Assembly (NCBI GenBank): GCA_018398575.1
Contig: JAGTXZ010000024.1
Location: 1,612,001-1,676,000 of the forward strand
Direction of reading: 5' to 3'
DNA length: 64,000 nucleotides
From: Ampelomyces quisqualis
Lineage: Eukaryota > Ascomycota > Dothideomycetes > Pleosporales > Phaeosphaeriaceae
Below the pieces are notes generated by a model, which saw only the letters and a list, made by a program, of their open reading frames with translations, made no database searches and was not told the origin of the DNA. The position numbers and the translations under genes are program-made. The stretch's first letter is position 1, and every line of letters begins with the position of its first letter. This document shows, piece by piece, positions 41,868-52,993 of this stretch.

Positions 41868-44800
41868 TCAGGAGGAGGTGAGCGGGAGTGTACGTGGATA
41901 CTGCTGCCGAGCGTGGTTGGTTGGAGTAGAAACTGAGTGGTCATCTATGGGTGTAAAGAGGCTTCGCATATTGAGCGTGAGATCGGCCACAGCGAAGTCA
42001 TCGGATATGGTGTTGATGGATCCCAGGTCAATGCCCTTCTGAGCCGAATCCGATGCTACGTGAGCCCGGATCTGTTTTAGCAAGTGGAAAACCTGTCTGC
42101 AACGAAGGTCTGCCGGCGCGGCCCATTCCTGGGGTCGGGAGCTGCGTAGAAAAATCTGTGCGAGAAAGTAATAATGTACACCATCCCTGCAGAAACCGTG
42201 CCGGCGCTCATGTTGAGGGAATTGAATGGCCAAGTCAACATCCCAGACCTTCTTCCATAGTTCGAGCGCGTTGAAAGTAGATCGAAGCAATTGTTGGGCT
42301 TGCTCACTGACAGCCCTTGGCGGAGTAGCAGAGCCATCCCGGGGAGTGCCTGTGCCGCTTGTAGAGCCTGGACGAAGGAGCTGTCGCTGGGTGTTGTAGA
42401 TCTGGACGTGGATCGCGTGTACAAGTACTGAAGACAAGTTAGCTACCATTTGGATATTTGCTTTGACGGAACGCGTACTGAATTTTCCGAACACATTGGT
42501 AGCACGTTCGGGAAAGCGATTGTGTCCAGCTCCGTACAGCACCTGCAACGCTTCAGGTATGCTCAGTTGTTTGGCACGTCGGCTACCACAGACGTTTCGT
42601 ATTTGTGCAGATTGTCCCCTCAAGCCTAGCGCACTCGCGCACTCTTCTGCGCTTCTTGCTTCCCAGGCCGCATCATCTGCTGGAAGCGGAATCCTGAGCT
42701 CGTACACGTCGAATTGAGGCTTGGTGTTAAAGAAGATGGTGGAGCAAGCGTCGATCAAGAAGATATCAGCCATCAGCCGTACCCGCTTTTCGTTCTCAAT
42801 CCACGATGACCAATCCCACGTATTGACCTCATCCCCAGTGACCGGCCCGGGCTGATGTAAGGCGCTGCTGTTCGGCTGTCCGCGCGGGATCGACTGCAAC
42901 AAGCCTGCGCGACGTGCGAGGTTCGCAAGCGCACCAAAATCGTTTCGGGCTCTTTGCCGCTGTTTCTGGGAGCCATGCCATAGAAACAACGAATGGAGAA
43001 GCATGAGCGCTTGTAGTTCCTCAACATGGACACGTAGAGTGAATGGAACATTGCCCGTTTGTGGCTCTGGCAGGGAGGAGTTGAAAATTTGGCTAGACTT
43101 CAGGATAGCCGCGCGAACCACATTCATCAACCAACGAACATTCTCTGGACTGAGCCTATCAGAGTAGACAGCACCCACACAACACATGGCCAAAACGAGA
43201 CTGAGGTCTGCCGAGAGCGGATCGAATGTAGGCGCATGGATGATGGGCCAGTGTGAGTGATAATGCCGATAATCGTCCAAGAATGCGCGTATATTGTCTC
43301 CCATCAGAATGCCTCGAAGCATGTTGTACGAATCCGCTTCACTTGACCCAGGTGTTAAAGATGCCGCGTCTGGAAAGCAAAAAGCAACGAGAGATTGTGT
43401 CTTCTGCTGCAAGGGGTTGGAAGAGGTTTGACCAAGAGACCAGCTATCAAGGGCGGAAGAGGAATTGAGAAAACCGGAAGCCGGAGGGTACAGCCCCAAC
43501 AAAGTATCATTTGGTGTATCATCTGAGGTCTAGAAGGTCCCAGTCAGAACGCCGGTAGCTTTGGTTTGATATGGGCCACCTGCCGTACTGGAAGTCATAA
43601 GGTGCGAGTCTCCATTGAACGTACCATTTCGCCACAGCGAGCTGTCTTGGCCGTTAGACAAGCCGTCAACATTTGGCAATGATTGCACTCCATAAACAGT
43701 CGCATCAGGACCCTCTGTCTTTACAGGCATTCCGTTGTTTGATAAGGCATTGTTGTTGGCGGCTGGATGCTCATAGTTGTAGTGGTTGTTGCTGGCTGAA
43801 ACGGCAGACGCGTTCTGGTTCTGTTGTGCCGCGTACTCGTTGGAAAGCGCATCCGGCCGGAAGTCATTGAAGTTCATCCTTTGGTTGTTGAATTCCAACG
43901 CCGACATGCTCCGCCTGTTTTCGTTGTCCATACCACTGCCGGGACGTATCAGGCTGTTCGAGCGCGAAGTACGGGCCGACATGGACTGGTGGTTGGCGAT
44001 GGAAGGCAAGCTATCGCTGAAGCCATTAGGTCCCACGGGAGGCATCTGCGGCATTCCCATCGAGTAACCCGCGTCCGAGTAGGACATGCTGGTGTTGGGC
44101 ATATGGTTCAGGTACGAGTTCTGTTCTGGGCCGGTCGGCTGTCTGTTCTTGAGGTGGTTCTGGGCGTGCTGCAAATGGTTCGCACCAGTGGGATTGCCCC
44201 TACGTATCGAGCATTTTTGGAAATGGCGTTTCAGGATATCGCTTCTACTAAAAGTGTCTTTGCAGAGATGGCAAGAGTAGGGACGCTCTCCCGTGTCTGA
44301 AGTCTGTCTGTCAGTAGGTGCGCGGTGGTGGTACGTGACGGTTTGAACTTACGGCGCAGTAAATGACGCTTGAGATGTTTCAGGTGCAGGTATGTCTTGT
44401 TGCAGTGGGGACACTCATATTTGCCTTCGGCATTCTTGGTTGCATTGGTGGGAGTCTTTCCCGCGGCGGGCGCGGGTCGGCCTGGATGCGTGGGCAAGAC
44501 ACCGCGCCTTCCCTGTTGTCCGACAACGTGAAGCGGCTCAGGCTCCTGGTTGGCAAGAACAGGGGGGTGAGGGTATAACGACGCGTGCGACATAGCTAGG
44601 CCCTGTGAGGGCGCTAGCTGGTGCGCGTTCGAGTGTGGTGCTCCCGCCGTGGAGAGCGGCGGCGCTTGCGAGTAGCCAGACGACATGGGCATGAACGAGG
44701 ACGGCGACGGTTGGAGTGGCCTCAGTGGCGGATGCTGCTGCATGCTAGCACCGCCATTAGGCGCAGAGGTTACAGGCGTGTGAGGCGTCTGGGGGTTGCT

Positions 44801-44950
44801 ATTGTGGCCGCCGTACGACATGGGAGCAAAACCGGCGCCGTGGAGCGGTGGCAGGGTGGGCAGCTGGTTCTGGGCGCCGTTGTAGGGCTGCTGTCCTATT
44901 TGCGCATACTGGGCCAAGCCCGGCTGGCGGTAGCGGTCTCCATGGTCCAT
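41868..44950 (-). CDS. C2H2 zinc-finger regulator with a fungal-specific transcription factor domain
   Basis: Model (minus): 44353-44950, 43580-44296, 41868-43522 (989 aa). The N-terminal 165 residues are Gln/Pro/Ser-rich. Finger 1 is CPHCNKTYLHLKHLKRHLLRH; the 56-nt intron falls within its last His codon and leads to HTGERPYSC. Finger 2 is CHLCKDTFSRSDILKRH, ending in Cys instead of a second His. A disordered Asn/Ser-rich middle follows, then a fungal_trans domain (SHWPIIHAPTF, VHVEELQALMLLHSLFLWHG). The second intron (43523-43579, GTGGCC, branch CTGAC, CTCAG) removes an in-frame TAG at 43530-43532 that would otherwise split the gene in two. A nuclear regulator; targets unknown. The 2.5-kb upstream region is unusually long. 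Confidence 0.85.
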
Positions 44951-47358
44951 GATATGGTGTTGGTGTGGGGGGTGTTGGGAGGAGTACTGTGGAGAAGTGC
45001 GCGACCAATTGATGTCGTTGTTGGTGAGCTCATCCGTCGAACGTCAGGTCCGAACACAGGTTGGGGTTGGTTGAGGTTAGGGTGCTGACGTGCCGAGGCA
45101 AGAGCACAAGCAGGCAAGCGGTGACGGGCTGGGGGCGCGTGTCTGCCACAGAAGCTTTGTGGATCCGTGGGGGAGGGGGGGGGGGAGAGACGGTGATGGA
45201 CAAGTCGAAGCGCGGCTCGTATGCCAAGTGGAGGTGAGGTTCCCACAAGTTGGTGGAGAGTGCAAGGAGGGATGCGGTGGTGCAGTGTGGCAACCAAGTG
45301 GTCCTGCTGGGAAAAGTGTGGTGATGAAGAGTCTTGTCCGGACGCTACTGGAGGAGTTTGACTGGCGCTTCGCGTGCCGCGCGAGTGACAAGGGCGTTGT
45401 GGATCGGCGGCCCACTCACCCTTGAGGCTCAAGCGACAAGTATGTGCGGATAGTCCAAGTGGAGTTGGCGAAACACGAGGCGTCCAGGTACACACAGCTC
45501 AAGCCACGGGACAGAGCCGAGGAATGTTGCTGCGTAGGACAGTCGTGGGGAGGAGCGCGCACGAGTCTCGGTACCTTGGGAGGGCTTGGGGCTTGCGGGC
45601 TTGCGAGCAGCTCGGTGGAAAATTTGAGCAATGTCTGCAACGGATTCCGCGCGCTGGTAGCCTGGTTCCCGCACTGGTTATCGCCGGAGCTTGCCGGAGG
45701 CTGGGACTAATAATAAGAGAGGCCGTTGAAGAGAGCAGCTTGGTCGGAGGGCGAGTGGAAACAGGCAGAGTTTTTCCAGTTGGGACAGTGGTGTGTTTGG
45801 TGGCAGTGGCGACCGGGACTGCGTATGCCTGTTACAGCTCGCAGGACGCGGGCGATGTTGAGGCGGGAGACGCAGAGGAGGGAATTCACAGACACGTGAC
45901 GACAGAAGGCGACGGGGTTTCTCTCGGCACGATTTGGCCGCAGTTGGGAATGCTACTGCTGAAGCCGTTGGTGCTACGATGCGCAGGTATGCTATGATCC
46001 CAACGAGGACGATGCATGAACGGCTAGGCTGCCCAGTTGGCATAAGAATGCATTGCTACGAGATGCGCGCCGCACCGCCCAGCTCCAGGCAATTCGCAAC
46101 TCCCCCCCCCAGTGCCGGTCAAGTACGGAGTAGCGGCCCTGGTGATCAAAAACAACGGTAGCAACTCTGCCGAGCGACGACATGCCGAGCGAGGCCGAGC
46201 TTCGCCCGCAGCAAGCAGGCCTTTGCTGCTGCAGACATTGTCTCAGCCGCCGAGCGAAAACATGTGCACAAGCGTGACGTATCGCCGGCCCAAAGCGTCA
46301 GGCGCTGGACAGGGCACCCAGGACGTCCATGGCAACGGCATCTGCCAGATCTTCGGCAGCAGATCTCGGCCGTGTAACGATGAAGCGCCAGAAGACTCGG
46401 TACGGCTGCACAAAAGCACAGCGAGCGCCGCGCCCTTCATCCCCGAGCGACCCCATTGCTGCTGCAGGCCGCCGCTAATGCGCCTGGTGTCGACGGCAGG
46501 CAACGCACTCGCATCCAGTCCTCACTGCTGCCGTCCAGCACGCCTACCGCCAATCACGCCATGGCGAGCTGATGGTCGTGGTGACGCCGCTGGAAAGGGC
46601 AAGCCGGGCGCGCTGCTGAGTCCTGACTCGATGGCCAGACGTGACACATGCATGATCCGATGCGCGCACCCTGGGCCGACGACGGCGACGACTGAGGTCA
46701 CATCATCAACAAGACTCGAGAGTCTTTGCTGGACTTCATGTTGCATCTGCCATCTGGTCGCGGCTTGGCAGCTCTCTAGCACCCCAGCCGCCGCAGCCAA
46801 ATCCGGCCAAGCGAGCCGATGCACCCGCATGCAACGACGAGGCGTCGCCGGCGACATGGCTAGTTTGCACTTGGCAGCACTCGAAAACTCTCTTCCGCCT
46901 GGCATGGTTGCGTGCTTCAAAGAAAAAAAAACCCCCCACCAAGGCCCGAGGGAAATGCCGTGCCGTGCCGATCCAGCAGCCCCCCACGTGTTTCCTGCCC
47001 TCGACTCCGCTTTGCTGCCACCGTCGAATGGGGAGGCTGCAGTATATGTGCACAGTAGGGTTCCCGCGCCCACTTGCCCTGCATACACTTTGCCACCTCG
47101 AGCTCCCATGGTCGTGTGCTGTGCTTGCCTCTTGCCTCTCGACTCTGGACGGATGTTGGAATAAGCTCAAGTCCCACCACGCGGGAGCACGGGGGCTGAA
47201 GGATGATTTCGGCAACGCGTGTTGGTACATGTTGCCCGAGTATAAGCGGATAGCTGATTCCGCCCGTCGGCGCTATTTTGGTTTCGAGTCGGAAGTGGAC
47301 TCGTAACGAGGGCAATGCTTCCAAGCCTCTCTTAGCTTGTGAAGATGCGCGTGTGCAA
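44951..47358. other. Long GC-rich upstream region (2.4 kb)
   Basis: Between the C2H2 regulator and the complex I gene, whose 3' ends point away and toward it. It is GC-rich with many overlapping ORFs in all frames, including 350 codons on plus (46112-47164), none with protein-like composition. Likely a long regulatory region and 5' leader of the C2H2 gene. It holds one TACGGAGTA (46124-46132). Confidence 0.5.
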
Positions 47359-47466
47359 TGCTACGAGTCGAATGGCTTTGTAGTACGTGTTTAATGCTAC
47401 GAGACAAATGGCTTTGTAGTACGTGTTGAATGCTACGAGACAAATGGCTTTGTAGTACGTGTTTTG
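47359..47466. repeat. Three tandem copies of a 36-bp unit
   Basis: Units at 47359-47394, 47395-47430 and 47431-47466. Unit 1 differs from the others at about four positions. The repeat lies in the expected 3'-UTR of the complex I gene. The unit length is a multiple of three, so a minus reading frame carries a 12-residue repeat (HVLQSHLSRSIK). Confidence 0.9.
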
Positions 47467-47509
47467 ATTTCCTGCTATATACACCACAAACAAATCGCGT
47501 TTGATACAT

Positions 47510-48341
47510 CTATGGCTTCTGGGTGCTTGTGTGTGTTGCACGCTCAAAGTACGACCACTGGCCTTCTGGAGCAGACTCCTCCAGTGCTTCCCAGCTGTGG
47601 CATACGTTAGCTTGGTAAGGGGTGGTCGTGAGAGTACATGTACGTACACCTTGCTCTTGACCATCGTGTCGACCAGTTTGTGCTCGCCCTCGGCGACGGC
47701 AATAACCTCTTCGATCAATCCCGCTCCTAGCCTGCTCTCGAGATCCGAGATCCTGCTCTTGTCAGAATCATGTGAGAAGTGGATGCGTGGAGAGAAGCCT
47801 ACGCATCAGTCGTGAACTGTGGCTCCGGATCGAACTTGACCTGTGCCAAGACTCGGTCTGGACTGTAGTGGGCGTCGCCCTTCATTGCCTTGACATGGGG
47901 CAGGCGCTCCTTGTACGACCGGATACCCTCTGGGAACGACTGCGCAACCTCGCCATCCCATTCGGCAGCCTTGGACCGCTCATCTACTTGTTCTTCGGGG
48001 GGGAGTATAAGGGTAGTCTGTCCGTCCGCGTGCTCGATGGCCGTGGCTAGGCCTGGGTCGTCGCTCAGCTGCATCCTGATCTTCTCTTGCCATTGGTCCC
48101 ATCCTACCGGCTTCGACTGCTCGATAATGTGGAGGCGGTGCCTGGTGAGCGCTTCGGTAGACTGGCGGTAGACCGACGACGCGGGCATCTGCTTCAGCTT
48201 GTCGAGGGTCGAGGTGTAGTGGTAGAGCAGCGTCGAGCGCGGCGACGGGTGTGCGAAGAGGCCTGTGAGGCCCGTGGGGGCGCCGGCCTCGAGGTACTGG
48301 CCGGGCTTGACGCTGGCGAGGAGCCGTGCCGCTGCTCTCAT
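47510..48341 (-). CDS. NADH:ubiquinone oxidoreductase 29.9 kDa subunit (NDUFA5/B13 type)
   Basis: Model (minus): 47803-48341, 47648-47755, 47510-47594 (243 aa). The start MRAAARLLASVKPGQYLEAGAPTGLTGL is the usual N-terminus with basic targeting residues, then TLLYHYTSTLDKLKQMPASSVYRQSTEALTRHRL, the core of the ETC_C1_NDUFA5 domain. The fungal C-terminal extension GAGLIEEVIAVAEGE...WEALEESAPEGQWSYFER follows. It is a peripheral-arm accessory subunit of mitochondrial complex I. Introns are 47 and 53 nt. In-frame coding potential continues past the TAG (see findings). Divergent from the PDI gene by 381 bp. Confidence 0.95.
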
Positions 48342-48722
48342 GGTGGCGGGCGGGTTGCGTGTGGTGGGGCGGGCGCAATGGCCGAGAGGATCTGGTGAAG
48401 CCGCCAACGTGGAGTGGCAGGAGTGTCTTGGCGGTTGCGCCTGCCAAGACCCGCGGAGACGGCCCCTGTCGATTCCCGCGCCTCTCCCAGGGCCTCGCGA
48501 TGCGCCTCTTGGACCGTGTCGTGTCTCCTGGCGGCAGCAGCAACTGCCACCTCGACTCCTCTCGCTGCCTGTGCCACCTCATCTCCTCTCGCGGGCCCCC
48601 CGCCCTCCGTGACCTGTCACCCCCCCCAGTACGGCTTAACTGCGCCTATACTACGGAGTACTACTTAGCATTGTCACACGCGCATAGCCTCCGTCTGGCA
48701 GCCCGCCGCCTCCACCGCCGCA
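48342..48722. promoter_or_regulatory. Divergent promoter of complex I subunit and PDI genes
   Basis: 381 bp. TACGGAGTA at 48652-48660 lies 63 bp before the PDI start codon. Confidence 0.5.
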
Positions 48723-50952
48723 ATGCGCTCCATATTCTACACGCTGCTGTCGCTGGCGACGCTGGCGACGACGCTCGCCGTCGAGACGCAGAGCCCAAAG
48801 GCACAGGACGCGGACGCGGACGACGGCTGGGAAGAAAAGCAGCCCGACACCGTCTTCAATGGCCAGCCGGTGCCGCCCATGATAGAGTTGACGCAGCACA
48901 ATCTCGACACGGAGATTGGCAAGGGCAACTGGTAGGCTTCTCTGCATCTGGGCGTCACACACTCGCTGACCCGCGCCCAGGCTCGTCGAGTTCTACTCAC
49001 CCAGCTGCCCCCACTGCATGCACTTCAAGCCCACCTACCAGACCGCCTACGAGTTCTACTACACCTCGAAACCCATCGTCTCCAAGGACGAACCCGAGGG
49101 CGACTCGCTCAACTCCTTCACCCGCTACTACGACTTCAAGTTCGCAAAGGTCGATTGTCTAGCATTCGCCGATGCGTGCAACGCCCACGACATCAAGAGC
49201 TACCCCTCGCTGCATTACTTCACCGATGGAAAGCTGGTAAAGCAGGAAGTCGGAGCCAAGGATATGCCTTCTTTGAGCAAGATGATCGAGCAGCTACTGG
49301 AGGCCATTCGTCCAGGGTCGCGGAAGGAGGGTGGGCCCAAGCTGCCGAAACCGGGCGACAAGTCTGTGGAAGTTGGACCCGAGACGGAAGCAGTTGTGAA
49401 GGAAAAAGAAAAAGAAGCCGCCAAGGACAAGAAGCCTGTCGCAAAGAGCGCACCCACCAAAGCCGCAAAGCCGTCTGCCGCAAAGCCAACCTCGAACGCA
49501 AATCTGGCTGGAGCTGTGGAGACTTTGACCGCCGAAAAGTTTGAAACACTCGTCAGCAAGTCCTTGGAACCCTGGTTCATCAAATTCTATGCGCCCTGGT
49601 GCCATCACTGCCAGGCACTCGCTCCAACCTGGACGAACCTGGCGCGCCAAATGAAGGGCAATCTCAACATCGGTGAGGTCAATTGCGACGAGGAGAAGAA
49701 GCTGTGCAAGCAGGCAGGTGTTCAAGGCTACCCCACTATGCTTCTCTTCCGCGGCGGCGAGCGTGTCGAATACGACGGTCTGCGGGGCATTGGCGATTTG
49801 CTGAGCTACGCGGACAAGGTCGCAGCTGTACGTGCCGGTGTTCAGGCAGTTGATGCTGAAGACTTCAAAAAGATGGAAGAAGCCGAGGAAGTTATCTTCA
49901 CATACTTTTACGACCATGCAACTACATCGGAAGACTTTCAGGCCCTGGAGAGGCTTCCATTGAGTCTGGTTGGAAAGGCCAAGTTGGTGAAGACCAATGA
50001 TGCCGATCTGGCAAAGCGCTTCAAGATCTCAACATACCCGCGCCTGATGGTCTCGCGCGACGGTAAGCCCTCGTACTACCCACCCATCACACCCAAGGAG
50101 ATGCGCGACACTAAGAAAATTCTTACCTGGATGAAGTCTGTGTGGCTCCCGATCGTTCCCGAACTGACGTCGTCAAACGCACGCGAGATTATGAATGGCA
50201 AGATCGTTGTGCTTGCAGTCCTAAGCCGAGAGCATGGGGCTGAATTCGTACAATCCAAGCGCGAGTTGAAGAATGCTGCCATGGAGTACATTGACAAGCG
50301 GGACACTACTTTCCAACTCGAACGTCAAGAGTTGCGCGATGCCAAGCAGTTGCGCATCGAGGAGGCCACTGACAAGAAAGACGATAGAGCGCTGAGGGAC
50401 GCCAAATCGATCCGAATCGATGTGGACTCGCTTCAGAAGACACAAGTCGGCTTTGCGTGGGTAGATGGCCTCATGTGGGAGCGATGGATCAAGACTACCT
50501 ATGGTTTTGATGTCAAGGAGGGCGAAAGAGTGATCATCAACGACGAAGACGTAAGCTCCCTGACCAATCTATTCGGTCATACTTTTTAAGCATGCTAACC
50601 AATACCACAGCGCCGCCGGTACTGGGACGTCACCTCCTCAGGCGAACCCATTCGTCTCTCGCGCGCCTCCATCCTCGAAACAATCAGCAAAGTCACCGTC
50701 TACCCACCCAAGATTGCACCAAAATCAACAACCGGGGCTTTCACCGGTTTCTTCCTATCCACCAGTCACTTTGTGAGCACACGCCCGTTCCTCAGTCTAG
50801 GTATGGTCATCGGCTTCTTCACAGCCATTGTTCTCTTTGGCAAGAGCAGAAACAGGAGGTCGTACGGCCGTGGCGGCTTCATCCATTTGAACGAAAAGGA
50901 CGGTCTGCTCGGGAGTATTGGGAATAGCAACAGTGGCGCAAAGCACGATTAA
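48723..50952 (+). CDS. Membrane-anchored protein disulfide isomerase with two thioredoxin domains
   Basis: Model: 48723-48931, 48981-50550, 50611-50952 (706 aa). Signal peptide (MRSIFYTLLSLATLATTLA), then a thioredoxin domain with the redox site SPSCPHC (about residue 79-82), a Lys/Ala-rich linker (about 200-235), and a second with APWCHHC (about 277-280). A long alpha-rich region follows, then a single C-terminal membrane helix (FLSLGMVIGFFTAIVLFG) and a basic tail (KSRNRRSYGR). This fits an ER oxidoreductase anchored as a type I protein that forms or shuffles disulfides in secreted proteins. Introns of 49 and 60 nt, phases checked. Confidence 0.94.
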
Positions 50953-51862
50953 AGCACAGCACAGCACCGTATCCATGTCGCATTTGCAAAGGAGTTTTTT
51001 TTGGTCTTGTCCTTGTTTTCTTTTTTGGGACAATCGTACCTCGCTATGAATATCTAACGATACTCTTTGTTCCGTTTATTCGGTCCCCCTTTGCGCACGA
51101 TACCAAGCGTAGCCGCGCTTGCCAACGACGCTACAAGCACCATGTATCGAGTGTCTTGTGCGCATGTGCATCTCCTCCACCCCGAGGTGGGGTTGTTTTG
51201 CTCTTGGCTTGGCTTGGCTTGGCTTGGCTTTGCTGCCACACGTGGCTTCGACCCTACCTCGTGTTCAGCATACCTCGCGCACGACTCCTCCTTGTCCAAT
51301 TACCTGATTTCCTGTTTGGAATGTGCTTTTCTTTGGTACCATTGCCCCATGGCTTGTCGGCTCACGGGGTATCGAGGGGGTGCGTTGACGTGTGGACGCG
51401 AGACGAGGCGAAGGAATGGCCAAGGCAAGGGCGATTGGGTCACGAGGAGAGAAGAGGGTTGAGCAAGAAGATTGTTTTTTTTCTCAGAGGGAGTTTGTTC
51501 ATGTTGGGAGTTGGTAGTGTAGATTGAGTGGGAGGATAGGGTTGGGTTGGGGTAGATGGTCGAGGGTATTCATGTGCGGCAGAGTTTTGCTCCATGAAGG
51601 TGTGTGTGTGTATTAAGTGCATATATATGTGCATGTATGCATTTGGAAAAAAAGAAAGACATAGCTTGCAAATGGGAAATGGTGCTTTTGATCAAACACC
51701 ATCCCGCTAGCTCCATCTCTGTTTCCTGTCGATCGTCGATTGTCGATCGTCAGATGTGTAGAGAGTGAGTCGGCGTCTCATCGGGTCGGGTTCCAGCCAA
51801 CGAAGTCGACAACCATCTATTGCGCAACGCTGCGGCCATACAGCTCCGACACTACCACACTA
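50953..51862. other. Convergent 3' region
   Basis: Between PDI (+) and the next gene (-). Poly-T at 50994-51001 and an AC/TG-rich stretch near 51600; no gene. Confidence 0.5.
51204..51228. repeat. Five tandem copies of TTGGC
   Basis: A perfect pentanucleotide microsatellite in the PDI downstream region. Confidence 0.9.
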
Positions 51863-52444
51863 TTAGCCCGATTTCCCTGAACCCACCACAAGTGAATCAA
51901 ACGTACGCGTCATGCCGTTGAGCAAGAAGCCACGCAACTTGCGCGCGAGCGCCTCATACCGCGCCACATCCGCCTCGGTCAGGATGACATTAGCCTTTGC
52001 GCGGATGCGAGCAAAGTGAGCGAGGAACTTCATCCAGCCACGCGTCAGGCGCTCCACAAGCACAGTCTCCAAATCGCCGCCCTTGAGACCTCCAGCATCC
52101 AGGCGCATTTCGTACGTAGGCTCGTTGGCGCAAATGGCCTTTTGAAAGCGCTCCGAGTGCTGGTAGAGCAGCGCGACGTGATTGCCGACGTCTTCCCAGA
52201 AGCTGGTGAGAGAGAGCAAGGCGGCGCGGCAGGCGCTGGAGGACTTGGTGTTGGCGGATGAATGGCCTGGGATGCCGCAGATGCGGCAGCCGTTGGTCAT
52301 GGGACGCGCGAGCAGGTTGAAGCAGGTTGGCTGAGCGGGGATGGGTTTTGCACCTGCCGGCGTCATTTCGCGGACAACGGCGGAGAGGACTGTAAGAGAC
52401 TGCCGGACTGGGTCAGCTTGGGCTTCGTTCGTCGGAGAAGACAT
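51863..52444 (-). CDS. Small hypothetical protein (193 aa)
   Basis: A single ORF starting MSSPTNEAQADPVRQSLTVLSAVVREMTP. It has a small Cys/His-bearing motif (NGCRICGIPGHSS, about residues 50-62) followed by helix-rich sequence (ALLSLTSFWEDVGNHVALLYQHSERFQ; TRGWMKFLAHFARIRAKANVILTEADVARYEAL). The C-terminus may be spliced: a GTACGT donor lies after NGMT near 51904. I recognise no family. Confidence 0.7.
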   Translation of the reverse strand: MSSPTNEAQADPVRQSLTVLSAVVREMTPAGAKPIPAQPTCFNLLARPMTNGCRICGIPGHSSANTKSSSACRAALLSLTSFWEDVGNHVALLYQHSERFQKAICANEPTYEMRLDAGGLKGGDLETVLVERLTRGWMKFLAHFARIRAKANVILTEADVARYEALARKLRGFLLNGMTRTFDSLVVGSGKSG

Positions 52445-52993
52445 CGTGGCTGTTGTTATGTCAGTCTCTGCTGCTGTTGTGATACAATTATCTATTCGTT
52501 AGTGATGAAGGTAGTAGAGTGGAGAGCGGTGTGAGAGCTCCTTCAGGTCACTGTTGACTGTTGTGAAGGAAGAAGAGAACTTGACTGGGAAAGTCGCTGT
52601 ATATATAGTGGACGCTAGAAGATCGGTGTGGAGCCGATTCTTGGAGAGATGAGAAGTGATTGTTGAGATTGCGGGAAGTGAAGGAAAGAGCGGACCACGG
52701 TCTGTCAAGGAAGACGCGCGAGCATCACTCGGTCAAGCTGTTATCATGTCACCACTCCTCGTGCAAATGGCAGCACACCTCCAGTGCAACTGATTGCAAT
52801 GTAGATCGTCGTTCACTGAACGCTGTCGAAAGACATACGCAGTGACACAAGGTAGAGCCTCGCGAATCTTTATTCATGGACCACCATAATTCGATATGGC
52901 ACTCAACATCTCTTAAGCTAGCGTGCTATGCACAGTATACTTGCCGCGACGGTGTATCGCAGTGGTATCTAACGGTAAAGGCACCTCCCAAAG
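52445..52993. other. Intergenic
   Basis: Promoter of the 193-aa gene and 3' end of NOT2. Nothing recognised. Confidence 0.5.

Noticed and set aside
43502..43532. Two separate genes, a C2H2 protein and a fungal_trans protein
   Set aside because: The frames are continuous except for one TAG, and a well-formed 57-nt intron removes it and keeps phase.
46112..47164. 350-codon plus ORF upstream of the C2H2 gene
   Set aside because: The composition is Cys/Pro/Ser/Arg-rich as expected for random GC-rich DNA, three overlapping ORFs exist on the other strand, and no domain is visible.
49294..49917. 207-codon minus ORF within the PDI gene
   Set aside because: Antisense shadow of the thioredoxin domains.
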